DNA of 64,000 bases from Actinoplanes sp. SE50/110 (GCF_900119315.1 NZ_LT827010.1:7558001-7622000), one strand, 5' to 3'. Positions 33,835-42,756 are shown, counted from the stretch's first letter. The notes: generated from the letters alone by a model not told the origin. A program made the numbers and translations.

Positions 33835-35095
33835 CCCGTTCGGCGGCTTCGTGACAGCGGTCGCGGCCGCCGCCAAGCCCGACTTCGACGATGTGATCGC
33901 CCGGTCCACCCGATATCGCCGCCGCGGCCGCAGCCGGTGGTTCGCCGCGATCGCCGCCACGATTCTGACCGCCGGTGGCGGGACGGCCCTGGGGGTCGCC
34001 GCCGGCCGCGGCACCCCGGATCCCTCGCCCACCGCCGGGGTTGCGCCGTGGCGCACCACCGTTGCGCGCAACGCGCCGGGTCCCCTCGCACCGCGCGAGT
34101 ATCGGCAGACCCGTCCGGACTTCTGGGTGCCCGTCGGCTCCGGCGACACCCTGACCGGACTCCAGACGCAGATGCGGGCGGGCGACGTCGATCACCTGTA
34201 CCTGCAATATCAGAAGTGCGGCGGCGACGGGTGCCACCAGATGCTGGCGTCCACCACCGATCGCGGAAAGACCTGGCACAAGTTTCCGCTGCCGGCACCG
34301 ATCAGCGCGATATACAAGCAGGCGGAGGTCACGGACACGATCGGTGGCATGGTGGTGGCGCTGTCCGCGCCCCGGGTCGTGACCGCCCAGCGCCTGCCGG
34401 TCATCTGGGCCAGCCCGGATGCCGGTGCGACCTGGCATCGGACCAGGGTCGACACGGGCGCCACCGTGCCCTTCGGCTGGCGGGTCCAGCCGACCGAGGC
34501 CGGATTGGTCGCCATCGACCCGGCAACCGGGGACGGCACCATGTACCTCTCGTCGCAGGCCCGCTTCTCCTCGACGATGGTGATGTCGCCCCAGGCCGGG
34601 ATCTGGTGGATGGACGCCGGGAAGGACGCCCTGGACGCCGAGGTCAGCAGGGATGGCGGACGAAGCTGGTACCGATATCCGCTGCCGCTGCCCCGCGGGG
34701 CGGGGCTCTCCACCATCTGGTGTCAGATCTGCACCGGCGACGGCCGGCTCGTCTACGTGACGCGCATGCACGAGGGTCTGCTGCATCTGTGGGCCAGTGT
34801 CGACGGCGCCGTCACCTGGGAGGATCGGGCGACCCTGGATGCCGACGGTCCGGTGGTCTCCGTGCTGCCGGTCGACGACCGCACCGTGATCCTGCAGGGT
34901 GCCGGCGGCTCGTTCCGCAGCACCGACCAGGGACGGACGTTCGTCCGGGTCGGGCCACGGCTCGGCCACGACGCGTACCGGCTGGGCGGCGGTGGCTTCA
35001 TGATCGCGACCGACAGCGACTCCGACGAGTTCAGCGCCTGGGTCTCCGCCGACGGCGCCGACTGGACCTTCGTACACCGGCCGGAGGTTCCCTGA
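33827..35095 (+). CDS. Membrane-anchored BNR/sialidase-like propeller protein, candidate anti-sigma or sensor
   Basis: 422 residues. A cytoplasmic N-terminus of about 45 residues, ending in an Arg-rich stretch, is followed by one membrane helix (FAAIAATILTAGGGTALGVAAG). The exterior part holds several Asp-box (BNR) repeats such as STTDRGKTWH, SPDAGATWH, SRDGGRSWY, SVDGAVTWE and STDQGRTF, which build a beta-propeller. Sialidase catalytic residues are not evident. It overlaps the sigma factor gene by 8 nt, the position normally taken by an anti-sigma factor. The short cytoplasmic segment could hold the sigma factor while the propeller senses the exterior; this role is inference. Confidence 0.75.
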   Translation: MSDPFGGFVTAVAAAAKPDFDDVIARSTRYRRRGRSRWFAAIAATILTAGGGTALGVAAGRGTPDPSPTAGVAPWRTTVARNAPGPLAPREYRQTRPDFWVPVGSGDTLTGLQTQMRAGDVDHLYLQYQKCGGDGCHQMLASTTDRGKTWHKFPLPAPISAIYKQAEVTDTIGGMVVALSAPRVVTAQRLPVIWASPDAGATWHRTRVDTGATVPFGWRVQPTEAGLVAIDPATGDGTMYLSSQARFSSTMVMSPQAGIWWMDAGKDALDAEVSRDGGRSWYRYPLPLPRGAGLSTIWCQICTGDGRLVYVTRMHEGLLHLWASVDGAVTWEDRATLDADGPVVSVLPVDDRTVILQGAGGSFRSTDQGRTFVRVGPRLGHDAYRLGGGGFMIATDSDSDEFSAWVSADGADWTFVHRPEVP

Positions 35096-35101
35096 CAGCG
35101 T

Positions 35102-35145
35102 CTCGGGTGGCGCGCCCTCACACGGGGGAGGGTGAGCCACCCGAG
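35102..35145 (+). terminator. Terminator hairpin after the sigma factor operon
   Basis: 10-bp arms (35102-35111 with 35136-35145) enclose a smaller CCCTC/GAGGG stem. It begins 6 nt after the stop codon. Confidence 0.8.
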
Positions 35146-35177
35146 GCGTCTCCGGGGCGGTGCGGCAGACTCAGGGC

Positions 35178-35933
35178 GTGCGGAAGATCTACGTGATCGG
35201 GATCGGCGCGGGCGACCCGGACCATCTGACCCTGCAGGCGGCCAAGGCGATCGGCCGGACGAATGTGTTCTTCCTGCTCGACAAGGGTGAGGCCAAGCAG
35301 AGCCTGATCGACCTGCGGGAGCGGATCATCCGGGCGTACTCGCATCCGCACAAGCGGATCGTCGAGGGCCGCGACCCGGACCGGGACCGCACCCCGGCCG
35401 ACTACACCGGCACGATCGCCGACTGGCGCTCCCGCCGCTCCCAGGTGATCGAGGAGCTGATCGCCGAGCACCTCAAGGATGAGGAGACCGGGTCGTTCCT
35501 GGTCTGGGGCGATCCGGCGCTCTACGACTCGACGATCGCGATCCTGGACGAGATCCTGGCCCGCGGCGCGGTCACCTTCGAGTACGCGGTGATCCCCGGG
35601 ATCAGCAGCGTCTCCGCGCTGGCCGCCAAACACCGGGTCGGGCTGAACCGGGTGGGCCAGCCGTTCCAGGTGACGACCGGGCGGCGGCTGGCAGAGGGCT
35701 GGCCGGCGGGCGCCGACGACGTGGTGGTGATGCTGGACGCGCAGCAGGCGTTCACCGCGTACCCGGAGGCCGAGATCTTCTGGGGCGCCTATGTCGGCAC
35801 CGAGGACGAGCTGCTGGCCTCCGGCCGGGTCGCGGACGTCGGCGACGAGATCGTCGCGACCCGCGCGGAGGCCCGCGAGCGGCACGGCTGGATCATGGAC
35901 ACCTACCTGCTGCGCCGCCGCGCCGGGGACTGA
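35178..35933 (+). CDS. cobF: Precorrin-6A synthase (deacetylating)
   Basis: 251 residues. It methylates C1 of precorrin-5 with loss of acetate in aerobic cobalamin synthesis. The tetrapyrrole-methylase fold is shown by YVIGIGAGDPDHLTLQAAKAI at the N-terminus, LVWGDPALYDS and VIPGISSVSALAAKH. The CobF subgroup is indicated by the long RLAEGWPAGADDVVVMLDAQQAF part and the overall length. GTG 35178 is preceded by CAGACT at 6 nt, consistent with a leaderless start. The other cob genes begin 1 kb away, separated by the truncated gene pair. Confidence 0.88.
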   Translation: MRKIYVIGIGAGDPDHLTLQAAKAIGRTNVFFLLDKGEAKQSLIDLRERIIRAYSHPHKRIVEGRDPDRDRTPADYTGTIADWRSRRSQVIEELIAEHLKDEETGSFLVWGDPALYDSTIAILDEILARGAVTFEYAVIPGISSVSALAAKHRVGLNRVGQPFQVTTGRRLAEGWPAGADDVVVMLDAQQAFTAYPEAEIFWGAYVGTEDELLASGRVADVGDEIVATRAEARERHGWIMDTYLLRRRAGD

Positions 35934-35939
35934 CCGGGG

Positions 35940-36617
35940 TCAGGTCAGCAGCTCGATGGTGATTGCGTCGTCCGGGTCCATGATCGCGTCGATCGCGATG
36001 ATCCGGTCGCCGGCCACCGTGAAGGACAGCGCGATCCGCGCCCCGAACGGTGTCCGCACGAACGCCCCGGCCGCCCCGTCGATGGTCGCCGGGATCGCGC
36101 CGTGCGCACGCCCGCAGAAGAACCGGGCCGCCTGCTCCGCGGTGGTGCCCTCGCCGAGGCGCGCCCCGGAGTCGTCCATGCGCAGCATGACGTCCGGGTC
36201 GAGCAGGCTGAGCAGTCCGGCGAAGTCGCCGCCGCGGGCCGCCGCCAGGAACGCGTCCACGATCCTGCGCTGCCGGGCGAAATCGGCCATGCCGGCCGGG
36301 GATCCACCGTGCACCCGGCGCCGGGCCCGGCTGGCCAGTTGCCGCGCGGCGGCCGGGCTGCGGCCGACGACCACCGCGATCTCGTCGAACGACACCGCGA
36401 ACAGGTCGTGCAGCACGAAGGCGAGACGTTCCGCCGGGGTGAGCATCTCCAGGACGACGTGCAGGGCCGCACCGACCGAGTCGGCCAGCACCGCGTCCCG
36501 TTCCGGATCCTCGGCCCCGGGTGACTCGGCGACCGGCGGCTCCTCCCGGCGGGAGCCGCGGGCGCGCAGCATGTCCAGGCAGACCCGGCCGGTCACGGTG
36601 GTCAGCCAGGCCGGCAC
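35940..36617 (-). pseudogene. ECF41/SigJ-type sigma factor lacking its 5' end
   Basis: About 225 codons remain. They start in the middle of region 2 (PAWLTTVTGRVCLDMLRARGSR), continue through region 4 (LTPAERLAFVLHDLFAVSFDEIAVVVGRS) and include the whole C-terminal SnoaL-like domain (VDAFLAAARGGDFAGLLSLLDPDV) typical of SigJ and ECF41 factors. The first 60-70 residues, including most of region 2, are missing. The frame stays open upstream only as an antisense reading of the next gene. Without region 2 it should not bind core polymerase, although a GTG at 36617 could start a truncated product. Confidence 0.75.
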
Positions 36618-36986
36618 GTGCCGAGCGTCGTCCTGGAGCTGGTGCACCTGCGGGCCAGCCAGATCAACGGGTGCGGCCCGTGCGTCGACTCGGGCGCACG
36701 TGGCCTGCGCAAGAACGGTGAGACCGACGACCGGCTGTTCGCGGTCGCCGTGTGGCGCGAGACGCCGTACTTCACCGAGCCGGAACGGGCCGCGCTCGCC
36801 CTGGCCGAATACGCCACCCGGCTGGCCGACAACCCGGACCCGGTGCCGGACGCGATCTGGGACGAGGCCGCGAAGCACTTCACCGAGGAGCAGCTGGCGG
36901 CGATCGTGCTGTGGATCGCCACCACCAACTTCTTCAACCGGATCAACGTGACCACCCGGCAGCAGGCCCCGACGAACTGGGGTTAG
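36618..36986 (+). pseudogene. Carboxymuconolactone decarboxylase/AhpD-like gene lacking its 5' end
   Basis: About 122 codons. The AhpD core ELVHLRASQINGCGPCVDSG with its CxxC pair is present, followed by ETDDRLFAVAVWRETPYFTEPERAAL and the end FNRINVTTRQQAP. Family members usually have a further 25-30 residues before the core, which are absent here. The first codon (GTG 36618) abuts the first codon of the truncated sigma factor on the other strand. This enzyme family is a classical genomic partner of ECF41 factors. The product might still fold. Its stop overlaps that of cobN by 3 nt. Confidence 0.7.
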
Positions 36987-39900
36987 GCCGGCCCGTCCTC
37001 CAGGTCGCCCTCGGTCTCGAGGTAGAGCTGCTGGAGCGCGGTCAGGGTGTCCGGCGACGGGGAGTCCCAGAGCTTGCGCTCGGCCGCCTCCAGCAGGCGC
37101 TCGGTGATGCCGTGCAGCGCCCACGGGTTCGACTGGCGCATGAACTCCTGGTTCTCGGCGTCCAGCGCGTACGTCGTGGCCAGCTGCTCGTACATCCAGT
37201 CGGTCACCACGCCGGCGGTCGCGTCGTACCCGAAGAGATAGTCGACGGTGGCGGCCAGCTCGAAGGCGCCCTTGTAGCCGTGCCGGCGCATCGCGGCGAT
37301 CCAGCGGGGGTTCACCACCCGGGCGCGGAAGATCCGCGCGGTCTCCTCGGTCAGGCTGCGGGTCCGCGCGGCGTCCGGGTTGGTGGAATCGCCGATGTAC
37401 GCGGCGGGCGCCCGGCCGGTCAGCGCCCGCACCGTGGCGATCATGCCGCCGTGGTACTGGAAGTAGTCGTCCGAGTCGGCGATGTCGTGCTCGCGGGTGT
37501 CGATGTTCTTGGCGGCGACATCGATCCGGCGGTACGCGTTCTCCATGTCGCCGCGGGCCGGCACCCCGTCCAGGTCCCGCCCGTAGGCGAAGCCGCCCCA
37601 CACCGCGTACACCTCGGCCAGGTCCGCGTCGTCCCGCCAGTTCCGGCTGTCCAGCAGCGGCAGGATGCCGGCGCCGTACGCCCCCGGGCGGGACCCGAAG
37701 ATCCGCATCGTGGCCCGCCGCCAGTCGCCGTGCTCGGCCCGGTCACGCAGCGCGTGCTCGCGGACGTGGTTGTCCGGCTCGTCCAGCTCGGCGATCATCC
37801 GGAAGGCGTCGTCGAGCATCGCCACCACGTGCGGGAAGGCGTCCCGGAAGAAGCCGGAGATGCGGACCGTGACGTCGATCCGGGGCCGACCCAGCTCCTC
37901 GCGCGCGATCGGCTCCAGGCCGGTCACCCGGCGCGAGGCGGGATCCCAGATCGGGCGTACGCCGATGAGGGCGAACACCTCGGCGATGTCGTCGCCGGCG
38001 GTGCGCATCGCGCTGGTACCCCACGCGGACAGGCCGACCGATTTCGGCCAGTCGCCGTAGTCGGCCCGGTAGCGGGCCAGCAGCGAGTCGGCCATCGCCT
38101 GGCCGGTCTCCCAGGCCAGCGCGCTGGGGATCGCCTTCGGGTCGACCGAGTAGAAGTTACGGCCGGTGGGCAGCACGTTGATCAGGCCGCGCAGCGGGGA
38201 GCCGCTCGGACCGGCCGGGACGTAGCCGCCGTTCAGCGCGTGCAGCACGTTGGTCAGCTCGTCGGTGGTGCGGCTCAGCCGCGGCACCACCTCGGTCGCC
38301 GCGAACCGCAGCACGTCCCGCACTTGCGGAACATCCGAGATCGCCGATACATCGGCCGGCCAGCCCCCGTCCTCCATCGCGGTGACCAGGCGCCTGGCTT
38401 CGGCCTCGATCTCGTCGACGCGCGCGATCGGGGCGTCCTCGGCGAGGCCGAGCGCCTCGCGCAGACCGGGCAGCGCGGCGACCTGGCCGGCCCACATCTG
38501 GCGGGCCCGCAGCATCGCCAGGACCAGGTTGATCCGGGCCTCGCCCTGCGGCGCGGCGCCCAGCACGTGCAGGCCGTCGCGGATCTGCACGTCCTTGACC
38601 TCACACAGCCATCCGTCGATGTGCATGATGAAGTCGTCGAACTCTTCGTCGTCCGGCCGGTGCGCCTGACCGAGGTCGTGATCCATCTTGGCGGCCTGGA
38701 TCAGCGTCCAGATCTGCGCCCGGATGGCCGGCAGCTTGGCCGGGTCGAGCGCGGCGATGTTCGCGTGCTCGTCCAGCAGCTGCTCCAGGCGGGCGATGTC
38801 GCCGTACGACTCGGCCCGGGCCATCGGCGGAATCAGGTGATCGACCAGGGTGGCGTGCGCGCGGCGCTTCGCCTGGGTGCCCTCCCCGGGGTCGTTGACC
38901 AGGAAGGGATAGATCAGCGGCAGGTCACCGAGCGCCGCGTCGGTGCCGTCCGATGCGGACATGCCGACGTTCTTGCCGGGCAGCCACTCCAGGTTGCCGT
39001 GCTTGCCGACGTGCACCACCGCGTGCGCGCCGAACTCGTCGGCCAGCCAGCGGTAGGCGGCCAGATAGTGGTGGCTGGGCGGCAGGTCCGGGTCGTGGTA
39101 GATGGCGACCGGGTTGGCCCCGAAACCGCGCGGCGGCTGGACCATCACCACGATGTTCTCGTCGCGCAGGGCGGCGAGCACGATGTCGCCGTTGTCGGTG
39201 TACAGCTCGCCGGGCGGTGGACCCCAGTGCCGGGTCACGCTCGCCCGGAAATCCTCGGGCAGGGTGTCGAACCAGGCCTGATAGCGGGCGCCGGAGATCC
39301 GCACCGGGTTGCCGGCCAGCTGCTCCTCGGTGAGCCAGTCCGGATCCTGGCCACCCGCCGCGATGAGCGTGTGGATCAGCCCGTCACCGTCGTACGCCGA
39401 GAAATCGCCGATCTTGTAGCCGTTGTCCTTCAGCGCCGCCAGCAGCGCCACGGTCGAGGCGGGCGTGTCCAGGCCGACCGCGTTGCCGATCCGCGAGTGC
39501 TTCGTCGGATAGGCCGACAGCATCAGCGCGACCTTGCGCTCGGCCGGCGGGATGTGCCGCAGGCGGGCGTGCGACACCGCGATGCCGGCCACCCGAGACG
39601 CCCGCTCGGGGTCCGCGACGTACACCGAGAGCCCGTCCTGATCGATCTCCTTGAACGAGAACGGGACCGTGATGATCCGGCCGTCGAACTCCGGAATCGC
39701 CACCTGCGTCGCCGCGTCCAGCGGGCTCAGGCCGTCGTCGCTGGCCTCCCAGGTGGCGCGGGAACTGGTCAGGCAGAGGCCCTGCAGGATCGGCACGTCC
39801 AGCTCGGCCAGCACGCCGACGTCCCAGGCCTCGTCGTCACCGCCGGCGCTCGCCGTCGCCGGTCGGGTGCCACCGGCCGCCAGCACCGTCACCACCAGGG

Positions 39901-40522
39901 CGTCCGCCTTGCGCAGCTCGGCCAGCAGGTCGTCGGGGGCGGTGCGCAGCGAGGCCGTGAAGATCGGCAGCGGGCGGGCGCCCTTCGCCTCGATCGCCCG
40001 GCAGAGCGCATCGACGAACGCGGTGTTGCCGGCCATGTGGTGCGCGCGGTAGTAGAGGACCGCGATCGTCGGGCCGTCCGACCCTGATCCCTCTGCTGCT
40101 CGCGGCAGGATCCCCCACTGCGGGCTCTCCACCGCCGGGGCGAAGCCGTTGCCGGTCAGCAGCACCGTGTCGGACAGGAAGTCGTGCAGCGACCGCAGAT
40201 TGTCGGCGCCGCCCTGCGCCAGATAGGTGTGCGCGTCCGCGGCGATGCCGGCCGGGACCGACGACAGCTTCATCAGATCGGCGTCCGGCGCCATCTCGCC
40301 GCCCAGCACCACCACCGGCAGATCCCCGCCGAGCAGCTCGTCGAGGCCCTCCTCCCAGGCCCGGCGGCCGCCCAGGATGCGGACCACGACCAGCTCCACC
40401 CCGTCCAGCAGGGCCGGCAGATCGGCCACCCCGGTGCGGGCCGGATTGCCCAGCCGCCATGCCGAGCCGCTGGCCCGGGCGCTGAGCAGGTCCGTGTCGG
40501 ACGTCGACAGCAGCAGAAACAC
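36983..40522 (-). CDS. cobN: Aerobic cobaltochelatase subunit CobN
   Basis: 1179 residues, usual for CobN, the large subunit that inserts cobalt into hydrogenobyrinic acid a,c-diamide with CobS and CobT. Conserved blocks include LYYRAHHMAGNTAFVDAL, the SAYPTKHSRIGNAVGLDTP motif, VVHVGKHGNLEWLPGKNVG, and near the end NPRWIAAMRRHGYKGAFELAATVDYLFGYDATAGV and SNPWALHGITERLLEAAER. I prefer GTG 40522 because GAGGGGAG sits just upstream and CobN proteins begin at this point; the frame extends to 40567, into the riboswitch. CobS and CobT are not in the window. Confidence 0.95.
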   Translation of the reverse strand: MFLLLSTSDTDLLSARASGSAWRLGNPARTGVADLPALLDGVELVVVRILGGRRAWEEGLDELLGGDLPVVVLGGEMAPDADLMKLSSVPAGIAADAHTYLAQGGADNLRSLHDFLSDTVLLTGNGFAPAVESPQWGILPRAAEGSGSDGPTIAVLYYRAHHMAGNTAFVDALCRAIEAKGARPLPIFTASLRTAPDDLLAELRKADALVVTVLAAGGTRPATASAGGDDEAWDVGVLAELDVPILQGLCLTSSRATWEASDDGLSPLDAATQVAIPEFDGRIITVPFSFKEIDQDGLSVYVADPERASRVAGIAVSHARLRHIPPAERKVALMLSAYPTKHSRIGNAVGLDTPASTVALLAALKDNGYKIGDFSAYDGDGLIHTLIAAGGQDPDWLTEEQLAGNPVRISGARYQAWFDTLPEDFRASVTRHWGPPPGELYTDNGDIVLAALRDENIVVMVQPPRGFGANPVAIYHDPDLPPSHHYLAAYRWLADEFGAHAVVHVGKHGNLEWLPGKNVGMSASDGTDAALGDLPLIYPFLVNDPGEGTQAKRRAHATLVDHLIPPMARAESYGDIARLEQLLDEHANIAALDPAKLPAIRAQIWTLIQAAKMDHDLGQAHRPDDEEFDDFIMHIDGWLCEVKDVQIRDGLHVLGAAPQGEARINLVLAMLRARQMWAGQVAALPGLREALGLAEDAPIARVDEIEAEARRLVTAMEDGGWPADVSAISDVPQVRDVLRFAATEVVPRLSRTTDELTNVLHALNGGYVPAGPSGSPLRGLINVLPTGRNFYSVDPKAIPSALAWETGQAMADSLLARYRADYGDWPKSVGLSAWGTSAMRTAGDDIAEVFALIGVRPIWDPASRRVTGLEPIAREELGRPRIDVTVRISGFFRDAFPHVVAMLDDAFRMIAELDEPDNHVREHALRDRAEHGDWRRATMRIFGSRPGAYGAGILPLLDSRNWRDDADLAEVYAVWGGFAYGRDLDGVPARGDMENAYRRIDVAAKNIDTREHDIADSDDYFQYHGGMIATVRALTGRAPAAYIGDSTNPDAARTRSLTEETARIFRARVVNPRWIAAMRRHGYKGAFELAATVDYLFGYDATAGVVTDWMYEQLATTYALDAENQEFMRQSNPWALHGITERLLEAAERKLWDSPSPDTLTALQQLYLETEGDLEDGPA

Positions 40523-40569
40523 GCGTGCGCTCCCCTCGGGGTCCGCGCCCCGGGTAGTAAGAATCACGG

Positions 40570-40690
40570 CGACCGGAGTTCCTGGCTCCCGGGCAGCTCA
40601 CCCGGTGACAGTGGCGGGACCGCGCCGGACTCGCACCGGCTTCCTCCGCGGCAGTGCCGCTCGAATTCACTTGTCGTCGCACACGCTACC
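40570..40690 (-). promoter_or_regulatory. Cobalamin riboswitch (B12 element) controlling cobN
   Basis: On the minus strand the leader contains AAGCCGGTGCGAGTCCGGC, then GCGGTCCCGCCACTGT, then, after a hairpin, GGGAGCCAGGAACTC. These are the conserved core blocks of the B12 element in the right order. It ends some 40-50 nt before the preferred cobN start. High cobalamin would be expected to lower cobN expression. Boundaries are approximate. Confidence 0.93.
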
Positions 40691-40761
40691 GAACGTTGTG
40701 ACGCCGCTGACGATTCAGGGGGCTGCCGACCCGAGGCTCCGGTCCTGTCGGGGGCCGCCCG

Positions 40762-40767
40762 TAGTAT
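40762..40767 (+). promoter_or_regulatory. cobG: Putative -10 element for leaderless cobG
   Basis: TAGTAT ends 7 nt before GTG 40775. The cobGHIJ transcript therefore starts beyond the riboswitch and probably escapes it. Confidence 0.5.
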
Positions 40768-40774
40768 CCGGGCC

Positions 40775-42139
40775 GTGAGTCGCCTTCGACAGTCCGACAC
40801 CGACGCCTGCCCCGGCGCGCTGCGGTTGCACGCCGCCGCCGACGGGCTGCTGGCGCGGGTCCGGCTGCCCGGCGGCATGCTCACCGGCGCCCAGCTGGGC
40901 TGCCTGCGCGAGCTGGCCGAGGAGTTCGGCGACCGGCGCCTGGAGCTCACCTCCCGAGCGAACCTGCAGCTCAGAGCACTCCCGCAAGACCGGGTGGAGA
41001 CGGTGGCGGCCCGCCTGCGCGCCGCCGGGCTGCTGCCATCGGCAACCCACGACGCGGTACGCAACATCGCCGCCCCGCCGATGGCGAGCGACACCGTGCG
41101 GGACCTGGTCCGGCGCCTCGACGCGGCGATCTGCGCCGATCCCGGGCTGGCCGCGCTGCCCGGCAAGTTCCTGTTCGCTCTCGGGCCGGTCCCGCTCGCG
41201 GCCGACGTCACCGCCGTCCCGCTCGCCGGCTCCCCGGCCGGCGACCGGTTCGCCCTGACGTTCGGGGGGCGCGACACCGGGCTGCGCGTGACCCACGACT
41301 CGGTGATCGAGGCTCTGCTGGCGAGCGCGCACGCGTTCCTGGCCGAGCGGGAGGCGCAGCGCGGCGGCGGCGCGGCCGCGTGGCGGTTGCGCGAGCTGAC
41401 CGACGGCGCGGCCCGGGTCTCCGCGCGTGTCGCCGCGGCGCTCGGTCTCGCCACGGCCGAGGTTCCCGCCGGGCCGGCCCCCGGTGGAGGCGGTCCGGCT
41501 GCGACCGACCCGCTGGCCGGCGTGACGACCGGACACGAGCAGGACGCCGCTGGCGCGCTGGTCGGCGTGGTGACCGGAAACGAGCAGGACGCCGCTGGCG
41601 CGCTGGTCGGTGTGGTGACCGGAAACGGGCAGTTCGCCGCGGGTGCGCTGGTGCCGTTGGGTCGGCTCGAAAGCCGGCAGTCGAGGCTCCTGGCGGAGGC
41701 CGAGCGCCTGGTTGTCACGCCGTGGCGCGGTGTGCTGGTCCCCGGCCTCACTCCGGAGGACGCCGCGGCCTGGGCCGGGCGGATGGCGGCGACCGGCCTG
41801 GTGGTGACCCCGACCTCCCGCTGGACCGGGGTCACCGCGTGCGCCGGCCGCCCCGGCTGCGCGAAGTCCCGGGCCGACATCCGCGCCGACGCCGAGGTCG
41901 CGACCGGCTTCGCCGACGGCCTGCCGGTCCACTGGGCCGGCTGCGAGCGTGCCTGCGGCAGCCCGGCCGGCCCGCACGTCCGGGTGGAGGCGACCGCGGC
42001 GAGCCCGGCTGCGCCCGGTTCGCTCGGCGCCGGTGGGGCGGGATACACGGTGACGCGACGGGCGGATCCGGAGACGGTGGTCGAGGTCATGCCGGCGGGA
42101 GCGCTGGGTGACGTGGTGGCGGCGGCGAGGAGAGGCTGA
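40775..42139 (+). CDS. cobG: Precorrin-3B synthase
   Basis: 454 residues. This oxygen-dependent monooxygenase makes precorrin-3B and defines the aerobic pathway. It is built like sulfite/nitrite reductases: two ferredoxin-like halves (LTSRANLQLRALP in the first) and the siroheme/iron-sulfur cysteines in TACAGRPGCAKSRAD and CERACGSPAGPH. Between residues 248 and 293 it carries three tandem 15-residue repeats not expected in the family, at the join of the two halves. GTG 40775 has a leaderless-type promoter. cobH starts on the last base of its stop codon. Confidence 0.88.
   Translation: MSRLRQSDTDACPGALRLHAAADGLLARVRLPGGMLTGAQLGCLRELAEEFGDRRLELTSRANLQLRALPQDRVETVAARLRAAGLLPSATHDAVRNIAAPPMASDTVRDLVRRLDAAICADPGLAALPGKFLFALGPVPLAADVTAVPLAGSPAGDRFALTFGGRDTGLRVTHDSVIEALLASAHAFLAEREAQRGGGAAAWRLRELTDGAARVSARVAAALGLATAEVPAGPAPGGGGPAATDPLAGVTTGHEQDAAGALVGVVTGNEQDAAGALVGVVTGNGQFAAGALVPLGRLESRQSRLLAEAERLVVTPWRGVLVPGLTPEDAAAWAGRMAATGLVVTPTSRWTGVTACAGRPGCAKSRADIRADAEVATGFADGLPVHWAGCERACGSPAGPHVRVEATAASPAAPGSLGAGGAGYTVTRRADPETVVEVMPAGALGDVVAAARRG
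41519..41653 (+). repeat. 45-bp tandem repeat within cobG, three copies
   Basis: Units at 41519-41563, 41564-41608 and 41609-41653 encode GVTTGHEQDAAGALV, GVVTGNEQDAAGALV and GVVTGNGQFAAGALV. The last runs directly into VPLGRLE, so it looks like the ancestral strand and the first two like in-frame duplicates. Confidence 0.93.
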
Positions 42140-42756
42140 TGGACTACGAACGCGACGGCGCGGAGATCTACCGGCGGTCGTTCGCGACCATCCGGGCCGA
42201 GGCGGACCTGAGCGGGCTGCCCGAGGATGTGGCGCGCGTGGTGGTTCGGATGATCCACGCCTGCGGGATGGTCGACCTGGTGCCGGACGTGCGGTACAGC
42301 CCGGGGGTGGCGGCCGCGGCCCGCAAGGCGCTGCTCGGCGGGGCGCCGATCCTCTGCGACGCCGAGATGGTGGCGTCCGGGGTGACCCGGCGGCGCCTGC
42401 CCGCTGCCAATGACGTGATCTGCACGCTCCGCGATCCCGCCGTGCCCGGGATCGCCGCGCGGATCGGCAACACGCGCAGCGCCGCCGCCCTCGACCTCTG
42501 GGGCGACCGCCTCGACGGCGCGGTGGTCGCGATCGGCAACGCGCCGACCGCCCTGTTCCGCCTGTTGGAGATGATCGAGGCGGGCGCGCCGCGGCCGGCG
42601 GCCGTGCTGGGCATCCCGGTCGGTTTCATCGGCGCGGCCGAGTCCAAGGACGCGCTCGCCGAGTCCGGGCTGGAGTATCTGATCGTTCGCGGCCGGCGCG
42701 GCGGCAGCGCGATGACCGCCGCCGCCGTCAACGCTCTCGCCTCGGAGGCGGAGTAG
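42139..42756 (+). CDS. cobH: Precorrin-8X methylmutase
   Basis: 205 residues. It moves the C11 methyl to C12 to give hydrogenobyrinic acid. The catalytic histidine is in VVVRMIHACGMVDLV near residue 38; other family blocks are PILCDAEMVASGVTR, IGNAPTALFRLLEMIEAG and GIPVGFIGAAESKDAL. Its ATG shares one base with the cobG stop codon, so translation is coupled. Confidence 0.94.
   Translation: MDYERDGAEIYRRSFATIRAEADLSGLPEDVARVVVRMIHACGMVDLVPDVRYSPGVAAAARKALLGGAPILCDAEMVASGVTRRRLPAANDVICTLRDPAVPGIAARIGNTRSAAALDLWGDRLDGAVVAIGNAPTALFRLLEMIEAGAPRPAAVLGIPVGFIGAAESKDALAESGLEYLIVRGRRGGSAMTAAAVNALASEAE

Noticed and set aside
36752..40087. 1111-codon open frame antisense to cobN
   Set aside because: Reads as arginine-, glutamine- and valine-rich nonsense with no motifs, while cobN is strongly supported.
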